Source: Sinanaerobacter sp. ZZT-01
GTDB taxonomy: Bacteria > Bacillota > Clostridia > Peptostreptococcales > Anaerovoracaceae
Assembly: GCF_035621135.1 (NCBI RefSeq)
Contig: NZ_CP141728.1
Span: forward strand, 2,232,001-2,296,000
Reading direction: 5' to 3'
DNA length: 64,000 bases
In this document: in pieces, positions 1 through 6,758 of the stretch
How positions within the stretch are numbered: position 1 is the first letter of the stretch
How the letters are laid out: every line of letters begins with the position of its first letter
The notes under the pieces: generated by a model
Seen by the model: the letters and a program-made list of their open reading frames with translations, nothing else
Databases searched by the model: none
What the model was told of the DNA's origin: nothing
Program-made: the position numbers and the translations under genes

Positions 1-603
1 TTGCAGCAAGATTGGGCATATGAAAGACTCAATCAGACATCCTGCCAGCAGGACGATTGAGAAAAGAATATAGTATACAAGATAAGAACCGACATTGTTT
101 GTCAGGTTCTTTTTAATTCCGGTTTTGCGAGCGGAGATGGCATTTCCTGCAAAATTAATTGCACAAGCTGCGGCTAATAAAAAAGTCGGAATTAAAATGA
201 TATTTTGAGGAACAATGGTCAACAAAATTAAAACAATACCTTTTAAAGACAAGGTCTCTAAGAGAAGAGCGGATGAAAAACCAAGGGTGACGCCTTTGTA
301 TGCTACTGAAAGCAAGGCAACCGGAAACCCAATGACAGTAATTCCCGAAAGTGCAATTAGAATTAACAGCCCCAGATTGTTTCCGAGTGAATTTATAAAT
401 ATCTGTGGCAAAGAAGTTATATTTTCTGCGAAAAGGTTAGCATTTAGATATTGAGACAGCTCATTTTTATCCTGAGCAGAAAGCATCAGTTCCATAAACG
501 TTCCAATAGAAATACCCACTAGAAAGAAAAAAAGGACAGAAAAAATAGTCGTATTTCTTTCAATAGCAAGAGGAATCAATTTGCTATACATGTTTTTTTT
601 CAT
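1..603 (-). CDS. spoIIM: Stage II sporulation protein M, partial (cut by window edge)
   Basis: Reading the minus strand from ATG at 603 gives 201 open codons that run off the left edge without a stop, so only the extreme C-terminus is missing (family length about 200-215). The start has a good ribosome-binding site (AAGGAG, 10 nt upstream). The product is an integral membrane protein with about five hydrophobic segments and the family's Pro-Gln/His-Asn loop (here VPQNIILIP). In Bacillus, SpoIIM works with SpoIID and SpoIIP in the peptidoglycan-remodelling complex that drives engulfment of the forespore. It is divergent from the xerD-type gene; a spoIIM/xerD neighbourhood also occurs in Bacillus. 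Identification rests on the sequence pattern and context. Confidence 0.85.
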   Translation of the reverse strand, partial: MKKNMYSKLIPLAIERNTTIFSVLFFFLVGISIGTFMELMLSAQDKNELSQYLNANLFAENITSLPQIFINSLGNNLGLLILIALSGITVIGFPVALLSVAYKGVTLGFSSALLLETLSLKGIVLILLTIVPQNIILIPTFLLAAACAINFAGNAISARKTGIKKNLTNNVGSYLVYYILFSIVLLAGCLIESFICPILLQ

Positions 604-667
604 GAGAATCACTCCTTTACATTTATACTTATGAACAGCCAGTCCTGAATATACTTAAAAGTTATGA

Positions 668-696
668 TTGTAAACATCATTTCAGTAAGATATACT
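668..696 (+). promoter_or_regulatory. Candidate sigma-A promoter for the xerD-type gene
   Basis: TTGTAA at 668-673 and TATACT at 691-696 are separated by 17 nt. The position, about 40 nt before the ATG at 737, fits. Confidence 0.5.
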
Positions 697-736
697 TTTT
701 TTAGAGAATAAGGCGGAAAAGAAGGGGTTGTTTTTT

Positions 737-1627
737 ATGGAAAATTATTTAATGGATTTTATGAGCTATCTTGAAGGGGAAAAAAAATTGAGCCAAAATT
801 CCTTAACTGCATATCGGAGGGATGTGGAAGAATTTTTTACTTTTTTTAAAGGAAGAGCCGCAACCGACATTTGTGAAGCCAGTAATACAGACATAGTCTC
901 TTATTTATTAAAATTAAAAAATGAGGGAAAATCAGGTTCAACCGTCAATCGTAAAATTGCGTCGTTGCGTTCTTTCTTTCGGTTTTTATTTGAGAAAGGT
1001 GTGATAAAGGAAGACCCGACGCTTCATATCCGCTCACCGAAAATTGAACGAAAGAGCGTGGAATATTTAAGCATTGAGGAAGTGGAGCGATTGTTAAACC
1101 AGCCGGATACTTCCATGAAGGGACTTAGAGATCAGGCAATTTTAGAGTTGCTTTATGCAGCGGGGATTCGAGTGAGTGAAATTACCGGAACCAATGTGGA
1201 AGATATCAATTTGCGTATCGGTTTTGTCACCTGTACAGGAGAGCATGGAAAAGCAAGAATTATTCCGCTTGGAAGACCGGCAAGACAAGCCTTGGAAACG
1301 TATATTTATGAAGTGCGTCCTAAATTTCTAAGAGAAAAATCACAAGAAGAGACGGCCTTGTTTTTAAACTATTATGGAGAACGCATGACGCGGCAGGGAC
1401 TTTGGAAACTGATGAAAGAATATGCGAAAGGCGCAGGGCTTGAGCATAAACTTACACCACAGATTCTCAGAAACTCCTTTGCGGTGCATATGATACAAAA
1501 CGGGGCGGATTTAAAGTCCTTGCAGGATTTATTAGGACATGAAGATATCGCGGCAACGCAGATTTATCTTTCGGTCGCGAAAAATCACATTAAGGACGTT
1601 TATGACCGGACACACCCGAGAGCTTGA
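737..1627 (+). CDS. xerD: Tyrosine recombinase of the XerC/XerD family with a substituted active-site histidine
   Basis: A 296-residue tyrosine recombinase, the usual length for XerC/D, which resolves chromosome dimers at dif. The N-terminal SAM-like domain (about 1-85) is followed by the catalytic domain. The conserved Arg (GIRVSE), the Lys on the beta-hairpin (GKARIIPL), the Arg of box II, the His of LGHEDIAATQIY and the nucleophile Tyr are present. The His that opens the HxxRH motif is Gln (TPQILRNSF, residue 242) and the following His is Asn. I chose ATG 737 because GAAGGGG lies 9 nt upstream; an in-frame TTG at 728 abuts that site. It may be XerD with altered kinetics or a specialised recombinase. 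The neighbouring spoIIM favours the chromosomal xerD locus. Confidence 0.85.
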   Translation: MENYLMDFMSYLEGEKKLSQNSLTAYRRDVEEFFTFFKGRAATDICEASNTDIVSYLLKLKNEGKSGSTVNRKIASLRSFFRFLFEKGVIKEDPTLHIRSPKIERKSVEYLSIEEVERLLNQPDTSMKGLRDQAILELLYAAGIRVSEITGTNVEDINLRIGFVTCTGEHGKARIIPLGRPARQALETYIYEVRPKFLREKSQEETALFLNYYGERMTRQGLWKLMKEYAKGAGLEHKLTPQILRNSFAVHMIQNGADLKSLQDLLGHEDIAATQIYLSVAKNHIKDVYDRTHPRA

Positions 1628-1699
1628 GCAAAGTAGTGACTTTTGACCGGATTTGATGCTAATTTTACATAGAATCAGCTAGAATGAAATAAATAATTC

Positions 1700-1728
1700 T
1701 TGCAAATAATAAAAGGACATGATATATT
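1700..1728 (+). promoter_or_regulatory. Promoter of rplS
   Basis: TTGCAA (1700-1705) and TATATT (1723-1728) with a 17-nt spacer. It predicts a transcript starting near 1735 with an untranslated leader of about 87 nt that contains the structured element at 1738-1797. Confidence 0.6.
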
Positions 1729-1737
1729 ATCTAGTGA

Positions 1738-1797
1738 TGTATTACGGGCGGTCCGCTGGATAAAGTGTGAGAATACACGTTGGGATACCAAGAACGT
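1738..1797 (+). ncRNA. Ribosomal protein L19 leader RNA (cis-regulatory)
   Basis: The short leader between promoter and rplS holds nested helices: GCGG/CCGC near 1749-1755, GTGT/ACAC around 1765-1778, and ACGTT (1777-1781) pairing with AACGT (1793-1797) around a GGGATACCAAG loop. A structured rplS leader is a known Firmicutes element (Rfam L19_leader), thought to mediate autoregulation. The match to that family is from memory of its shape and position, not a covariance-model search. Confidence 0.65.
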
Positions 1798-1821
1798 CTA
1801 TGGAGGAAGGAGGATACAGCA

Positions 1822-2169
1822 ATGGATATTATGAATGTAATTGCACGGGACTATGCAAAAGCAGAGGTACCTGAATTTGGAGTGGGCGATACAGTAAAAG
1901 TACACATCAAAATCAAGGAAGGAACTCGTGAAAGAATCCAGATTTTTGAAGGCTTTGTTTTAAAAGAACAAAACGGTGGATTATCTAAGACTTTTACGGT
2001 AAGAAGAATCGCTTCCGGTGTTGGTGTAGAAAAAACTTTCCCGATTCACTCACCGTTGATTGCCAAGATCGAAGTAATTCGTAAGGGCAGTGTAAGACGT
2101 GCGAAGCTGAACTACATGCGTCAGAGAACCGGTAAGGCAGCAAGAATCAAGACGAAAGAAGCAAAATAA
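1822..2169 (+). CDS. rplS: 50S ribosomal protein L19
   Basis: A 115-residue L19, which sits at the 30S-50S interface. The sequence carries the family features: [25 protein letters not shown], the Arg-rich [19 protein letters not shown] segment and the basic tail [19 protein letters not shown] longer frame opens upstream, but ATG 1822 is preceded by GGAAGGAGG at ideal spacing and matches the L19 N-terminus, while the upstream codons lie inside the structured leader. It is transcribed alone: its own promoter is upstream and a terminator follows at 2186. Confidence 0.96.
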   Translation: MDIMNVIARDYAKAEVPEFGVGDTVKVHIKIKEGTRERIQIFEGFVLKEQNGGLSKTFTVRRIASGVGVEKTFPIHSPLIAKIEVIRKGSVRRAKLNYMRQRTGKAARIKTKEAK

Positions 2170-2185
2170 GTATAAGAAACACGAT

Positions 2186-2215
2186 AGGGGGCCGCTAGGT
2201 ACCCCTTGTTTTTTT
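2186..2215 (+). terminator. Rho-independent terminator of rplS
   Basis: AGGGG (2186-2190) pairs with CCCCT (2202-2206), followed by a T-rich run to 2215. Confidence 0.75.
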
Positions 2216-2340
2216 ATTGGAGTAGAAGCTGTAAACTGCAAGTGGTTTTGGCTATCGTCGAAGAGAACCTTTACTGCAGTTTCGCATGATATAGAAAAAA
2301 GAGGAATAAGGGATTTTTTCAAAGAGGAAGGAGAATAGAG

Positions 2341-3177
2341 ATGGAGCATATTAACTGGTATCCGGGGCATATGAAAAAAACCAGAGAATTGATACAGGAA
2401 AATTTAAAGGCAGTCGATACGGTGATTGAGGTAATCGACGCACGAATTCCGATATCCAGCCGAAATCCAATCATTGATGAGCTTGTAAAAAGCAAGCAGC
2501 GTATCATCATTTTAAATAAGAGCGATTTGGCAGATCAAAGGGCGACAGAAAATTGGATTCGGCATTTTAAAGAGCAGGGGGCGTATGTGCTTACGATGAA
2601 CTGCATGAGCGGCGGAGGTGTTTCTCAGCTTTTAAAGCTGCTCTCCTCTTTGAGGGATGAAAAGAATAAAGACTCACTCCGGAAAAAACCACTCCGAATG
2701 ATGATTGTCGGCGTGCCGAACGTTGGAAAATCTTCCTTAATCAATCGCCTGACGGGAAAGAAAAGCGCGAGAACCGGAAACAAGCCGGGCGTAACGAGAG
2801 GAAAACAATGGCTGAACCTAGGAAACGATATGCAGCTTTTAGACACTCCCGGAATTCTCTGGCCCAAATTTGAAGATCCCAAGGCAGGACTTGATCTGGC
2901 ATTTTGCGGTTCCATTAAAGATGAGGTTTTAGATATTGCAACGCTTGCACTGGAGCTGATTACAATCCTATGCAGGGATTACCCGGAACTGCTGGTTGAA
3001 CGGTATAAGCTGGAGCAAATCGAAGAAACTCCTCTCGCGACGATGGAAGCGATTGCAAAGAAGCGTGGATTTATTCAATCAGGCAACCGCTTTGATTATG
3101 AGAGAACCGGAAGAACCGTCATGGATGAATTTCGCAGCGCACAGATTGGAAATATTACATTGGAGAAGTGCATATGA
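2341..3177 (+). CDS. rbgA: Ribosome biogenesis GTPase RbgA (YlqF)
   Basis: A 278-residue circularly permuted GTPase that completes late assembly of the 50S subunit (uL16 incorporation in Bacillus). The G motifs come in the permuted order expected: G4 NKSD in IILNKSDLAD (about residue 58), then G1 GVPNVGKSS (about 123), G2 PGVTRG and G3 DTPGILWP. The N-terminal INWYPGHMKK signature is intact. RBS AGGAAGGAGA precedes ATG 2341. It overlaps rnhB by the ATGA of a coupled stop/start, the usual rplS-rbgA-rnhB order of Firmicutes. Confidence 0.95.
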   Translation: MEHINWYPGHMKKTRELIQENLKAVDTVIEVIDARIPISSRNPIIDELVKSKQRIIILNKSDLADQRATENWIRHFKEQGAYVLTMNCMSGGGVSQLLKLLSSLRDEKNKDSLRKKPLRMMIVGVPNVGKSSLINRLTGKKSARTGNKPGVTRGKQWLNLGNDMQLLDTPGILWPKFEDPKAGLDLAFCGSIKDEVLDIATLALELITILCRDYPELLVERYKLEQIEETPLATMEAIAKKRGFIQSGNRFDYERTGRTVMDEFRSAQIGNITLEKCI

Positions 3178-3824
3178 CAAAGGAAGAACGATTCGAAGCA
3201 TTGAAGGTGCGCCTTGTTGAGATGAAACGGGTAGAGGCGGCGCTTTATGAGAAGGGAATTCGAAGCATTGCCGGAGTAGATGAAGTGGGACGAGGCCCGT
3301 TAGCCGGGCCTGTAGTAGCTGCCGCGGTCATTTTACCGGAGAATTTTTCTGTACTTGGCGTAGACGACTCAAAGAAGCTTTCTGAGAAAAAAAGAGAAGA
3401 GCTCTTTGAGAGAATAAAAGAAGAAGCGAGTTGCTATGCGATTGGGCTCATAGACAATCAACGAATTGATGAAATCAATATTTTAGAAGCGACAAAAGAA
3501 GCAATGTCACAGGCAATTGAAGGTCTGTCGAAAAAGCCGGAGCATATTTTAATTGATGCATTGACACTAAAAAATATAGATATTCCACAAACTGGGATTG
3601 TACACGGCGATAGCACCAGCGTTTCCATCGCTGCCGCATCCATTTTAGCAAAGGTCACAAGAGACCGTATGATGGGCGAATATGAGAAAGAATACCCTTA
3701 CTACGCATTTGCTAAAAATAAAGGCTATGGAACAAAAGCACATTACGCAGGTCTTGACCTTTACGGAGCCTGTCCGTTACATAGAGAATCCTTTTTAAGA
3801 AAATATTATGAGAATAAAAAATAA
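3174..3824 (+). CDS. rnhB: Ribonuclease HII
   Basis: A 216-residue RNase HII that nicks RNA-DNA hybrids and misincorporated ribonucleotides. The catalytic acidic residues are in GVDEVGRGPLAGP, the LIDAL segment and the DxxS...AAASILAKVTRD region. ATG 3174 is preferred over GTG 3168 because GGAG lies 8 nt upstream of the ATG and only 2 nt from the GTG. It shares ATGA with the rbgA stop, so translation is probably coupled. Confidence 0.95.
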   Translation: MTKEERFEALKVRLVEMKRVEAALYEKGIRSIAGVDEVGRGPLAGPVVAAAVILPENFSVLGVDDSKKLSEKKREELFERIKEEASCYAIGLIDNQRIDEINILEATKEAMSQAIEGLSKKPEHILIDALTLKNIDIPQTGIVHGDSTSVSIAAASILAKVTRDRMMGEYEKEYPYYAFAKNKGYGTKAHYAGLDLYGACPLHRESFLRKYYENKK

Positions 3825-3950
3825 ACAAGTAGATTTGTATTTATATATTGATAAAAGCCTAAGATATCAATCCCCCTTTCGGATTTAGAATAGCAATATT
3901 TAAAATGATAATATAAAATATTTGATGTTTTTTTGGAAATATAAAAAAGA

Positions 3951-3979
3951 TTGAATCTTTAATAATATTGATATAAAAT
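3951..3979 (+). promoter_or_regulatory. Candidate promoter of the orphan gene pair at 4030
   Basis: TTGAAT (3951-3956) and TAAAAT (3974-3979) are 17 nt apart, in a very AT-rich stretch 50 nt before the gene. Confidence 0.4.
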
Positions 3980-4029
3980 AAACTAAATTGGGAATTAGTA
4001 GCTATGTTTTTTAAGAAAGGGGAATAAAG

Positions 4030-4230
4030 ATGAAAACAAGTAAACGAAAGATTTTAAGTATGTTGCTAATGCTAACGATTGTATTTTCTTCTATTTCTGT
4101 CACATCTGCGACAGAAATATTGGTAGAGAATGTACCGACTGATATACAAATTATTGAGGTTAGCGAAAATGTGTCTGAACAAGAAATTGACCACTTTGGT
4201 ACTGTTGTAAGAAATGTAGTGCTAAACTAA
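4030..4230 (+). CDS. Small secreted protein of unknown function
   Basis: A 66-residue product with a clear signal peptide: basic start (KTSKRK), hydrophobic core to about residue 23, and a plausible Ala cleavage site (TSA/TE). That leaves a mature acidic peptide of about 40 residues with no Cys. AAGAAAGGGG is 7 nt before the ATG. The stop overlaps the start of the next gene (TAATG), so the two are probably translated together. I do not recognise the family. A secreted signal, an immunity factor or a remnant are all possible. Confidence 0.6.
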   Translation: MKTSKRKILSMLLMLTIVFSSISVTSATEILVENVPTDIQIIEVSENVSEQEIDHFGTVVRNVVLN

Positions 4231-4706
4231 TGGATAAAGACAAACTGTACGCTAAGTATAAAGAACAGGTGCTGCCTGGTGAAAAATCATTAGATCAAAT
4301 AATTGATTTTTTAAAAAATAAAGTAGATATAGAACAAATTAATTTTAACATATTACCTGAAAATATAAGATCTGGGTCAATTTATAATGTTATTCATAGT
4401 TTACGAAATGAGAGAATTAAAGAAAAAACGGAAAATTTAGATTTTTTGGTGTATAAGATGATTAAAAATGATAGGAGTTCTATATATTATTCATCATATA
4501 TACATACCTCTCCAAATCAAGACTATGATATTATTTATCTAATTATAGAAAAGAGCACAATGTGTCTCCAGAGTAATTGCAATAGGTTGATTACAGAATT
4601 ACTTATTTATCAAGGAGTAAGTGAGTATGACTATACAAATAAAACACTTATGTTATATTCTTATTTTTCAATTTTAGAGAATCCTAGGCCCTGCCTTAGC
4701 TTATGA
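4230..4706 (+). CDS. Unknown cytoplasmic protein coupled to the secreted peptide
   Basis: A 158-residue AT-rich gene starting within the stop codon of the preceding gene and lacking its own clear ribosome-binding site, so it depends on coupling. The protein is charged in its first 90 residues, with no membrane segment and no motif I recognise; the central part is Tyr- and Ile-rich. Its end (PRPCLSL) falls where sequence of a different character begins, so the C-terminus may be truncated at a recombination junction. No function is assigned. Confidence 0.5.
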   Translation: MDKDKLYAKYKEQVLPGEKSLDQIIDFLKNKVDIEQINFNILPENIRSGSIYNVIHSLRNERIKEKTENLDFLVYKMIKNDRSSIYYSSYIHTSPNQDYDIIYLIIEKSTMCLQSNCNRLITELLIYQGVSEYDYTNKTLMLYSYFSILENPRPCLSL

Positions 4707-4715
4707 ACCCCTGCA

Positions 4716-4790
4716 TTAATTCATATTCGGATTTAGCGGCATCATTTTCTTGGCATTTTTTCTTTTCGTTTCTTCACTAACTGTTTTCAT
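4716..4790 (-). pseudogene. Short open frame, probable 5' remnant of a lost gene
   Basis: On the minus strand, GGAG precedes ATG 4790 by 6 nt and a 24-codon lysine-rich frame (beginning MKTVSEETKRKN) ends at TAA 4716. The good start and abrupt end look like the 5' part of a gene cut off at the junction with the orphan pair. It could also be a genuine very small gene. Confidence 0.3.
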
Positions 4791-4887
4791 AAAACACTCC
4801 TTTTCTAATAAATATTTTAATCTATTAGATCGGAGCGTCACAAGTTTAATATACCATTACACTATTCCATACCTTGGTGTCTATAGT

Positions 4888-5760
4888 CTATATATCAGCT
4901 TCGAAAACTTGTAAAAATTCTTTGGCGATGTATGATAAATGTCTGTCTTTTAGCCATAACAGAGTTGTTCTTGTTTCCAAAGATAACTCATTGATCTCTC
5001 GACAAATTATATTGGGATTTGAGATAAGCCCAGTAGCTGGTTTAGGCACAATTCCAACGCCCATCCCTGTTTCTGCCCATGATATTATCGATCTAACGTC
5101 ATCACATTCACAAAGTATTCTAGGCTTAAATCCGGCCTTCTTACATGAGCTAACTATCATTAATTCAAATCTGCGATCTATTATTAGGGGGGTGTTGATA
5201 AGATTAGTTACCGATATGAATTCATTTTCTCCCTGTAAGTACAAATCATTCTTGGTTATAGCCATCATTGGATCAAATGGTAAGCTAATTGAATCAAAAA
5301 TCTCAGAATTAAATGGAGTTCTAACGATTCCAATATCTATTATTCCTTTAGTCAGCATATCTAATATTCTATAGGTATCGCCTTCCCGTATTTGAAAATT
5401 CAAGCTAGGGTATTTTTCATGAAAAGAATATAGCAATTCTGGTAAAAGTATTCCACCTGAAGATGGTACAGTACCCACTGATAATACACCTAAAAATTCT
5501 TTATTATAATTTTTTAATTCATTGATAGTAGTATCTACTAACTGCAAAATTTGCTCAGCGCGATATTGTAAAAGTTCCCCAGCACCTGTTATTTGGAGTT
5601 TTTTAGTAGTCCTTTCTATTAGTTTTATTTCAAGTTCCTCCTCAAGAAGCTTCAATTGATGGCTAAGAGGTGGCTGAGCTATGTGCAGTCTTTCAGCAGC
5701 TTTGGTTATGCTGCCCTCCTCAATAATTGCAAGAAAATAATTAAGTTGTTTAATATCCAA
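4888..5760 (-). CDS. LysR-family transcriptional regulator
   Basis: A 290-residue LysR-type regulator: N-terminal winged helix-turn-helix (residues 1-60, with SITKAAERLHIAQPPLSHQLKLLEEEL) and a periplasmic-binding-like effector domain. Start TTG 5760 is chosen because AAAGGAG lies 8 nt upstream and the product then begins MDIKQLNYF, as family members do; a GTG at 5769 overlaps the ribosome-binding site. It is divergent from the racemase gene and shares a 180-bp control region with it, so the racemase/aspartate decarboxylase genes are the likely targets. The ligand is unknown, probably an amino acid. Confidence 0.85.
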   Translation of the reverse strand: MDIKQLNYFLAIIEEGSITKAAERLHIAQPPLSHQLKLLEEELEIKLIERTTKKLQITGAGELLQYRAEQILQLVDTTINELKNYNKEFLGVLSVGTVPSSGGILLPELLYSFHEKYPSLNFQIREGDTYRILDMLTKGIIDIGIVRTPFNSEIFDSISLPFDPMMAITKNDLYLQGENEFISVTNLINTPLIIDRRFELMIVSSCKKAGFKPRILCECDDVRSIISWAETGMGVGIVPKPATGLISNPNIICREINELSLETRTTLLWLKDRHLSYIAKEFLQVFEADI

Positions 5761-5790
5761 GAAAATCACTCCTTTGATTTATATTTAAAA

Positions 5791-5815
5791 AGTATAAATA
5801 AGATATATTTATAGT
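5791..5815. promoter_or_regulatory. Inverted repeat, candidate LysR operator
   Basis: AGTATAAATA (5791-5800) and TATTTATAGT (5806-5815) form a 10-bp inverted repeat with one mismatch around AGATA. It lies in the divergent control region, downstream of the regulator's predicted start point, where autorepression would act. Confidence 0.4.
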
Positions 5816-5828
5816 ATTTTTCATATAT

Positions 5829-5857
5829 ATTATACGGTGCTATAATGATGTTGTAAA
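5829..5857 (-). promoter_or_regulatory. Candidate promoter of the LysR gene, overlapping the racemase -10
   Basis: On the minus strand TTTACA (5857-5852) and TATAAT (5834-5829) are 17 nt apart. On the plus strand a TATAAT at 5841-5846 with a weak upstream -35 could serve the racemase. Overlapping divergent promoters are typical of LysR-controlled loci. Confidence 0.45.
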
Positions 5858-5943
5858 TCAGAATAATTGAAAATCGCGATATCATATTCTTATTAACATA
5901 ATTTGAAAATAAAAATAAATATAAATTCGGTGGTGATTTAATA

Positions 5944-6678
5944 ATGTCTGATATAAATTTTAATAATGAGCATTTGAATAATAAAACAATTGGAATACTA
6001 GGTGGCATGGGGCCACTTGCAACGGATGATCTTTTCCATAAAATTATTATTCTTACAGAAGCTAAGAATGATAATGAACATATCCATATACTGATTGATA
6101 ATTATACTGCCATACCTGATAGAACTAGTTATATTTTAGGTTATGGGGAGGATCCGACGAAATACATGGTAGAGGCAGCTATGAAACTGCAATTGATGGG
6201 TGCTGATGTCATAATAATGCCATGCAATACTGCCCATTACTTTTACGATGAAATAGTAAAATACCTTCGTATACCTTTTATTAATATGATTGAAGAAGTT
6301 GCTAAAAAAATAAAAAAGGTTAAACCTGATGCCAGTAAGATAGGATTGTTAGCCACAGCAGGAACCTGCAAGTCCGGAGTTTACGATAAGATATTAAAAA
6401 AGTATGGTATTAAAGTTATAAAACCAAATGGTGCAGATCAGGACAAAATTAGTGATCTAATATATGGCATTAAAGCTGGACGAACAGAATACAACTCGGG
6501 CGATATCAATTCTATAATTTCTTATTTCGAATTGCAGAACATAGATACTGTAATATTAGGTTGCACAGAACTGCCTGTAGCTTTCCAGATGATGAATATA
6601 AAAGGCAATTTTATTGACCCAACTAAAATATTAGCCCAGAGCGCAATTGAAATGGTGGGAAGAAAAGCTATGGATTAA
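5944..6678 (+). CDS. Aspartate/glutamate racemase family protein
   Basis: A 244-residue cofactor-independent amino-acid racemase. It has GILGGMGPLAT near the N-terminus and both catalytic cysteines in their motifs: Cys94 (MPCNTAH) and Cys207 (LGCTELP). Family members interconvert L- and D-aspartate or glutamate, and some have broad range. The RBS GGTGG precedes ATG 5944. It lies 80 nt upstream of aspartate 4-decarboxylase, apparently in one transcript. That suggests it turns D-aspartate into L-aspartate for decarboxylation. Substrate choice is inferred from this neighbour. Confidence 0.88.
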   Translation: MSDINFNNEHLNNKTIGILGGMGPLATDDLFHKIIILTEAKNDNEHIHILIDNYTAIPDRTSYILGYGEDPTKYMVEAAMKLQLMGADVIIMPCNTAHYFYDEIVKYLRIPFINMIEEVAKKIKKVKPDASKIGLLATAGTCKSGVYDKILKKYGIKVIKPNGADQDKISDLIYGIKAGRTEYNSGDINSIISYFELQNIDTVILGCTELPVAFQMMNIKGNFIDPTKILAQSAIEMVGRKAMD

Positions 6679-6758
6679 ACTCTATAGTATAAGCAGAATA
6701 TAATTAATGATAATTAGAATATATAAAACTACATAAAAATAATAGGGAGTAAATATTA

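Noticed and set aside
215-454. Plus-strand open frame of 79 codons at the left edge
   Set aside because: Antisense to spoIIM, which has a good start and family sequence.
4874-5374. Plus-strand open frame of 166 codons opposite the LysR gene
   Set aside because: It lies wholly antisense to a well-supported LysR gene, has no ribosome-binding site and no recognisable motif.
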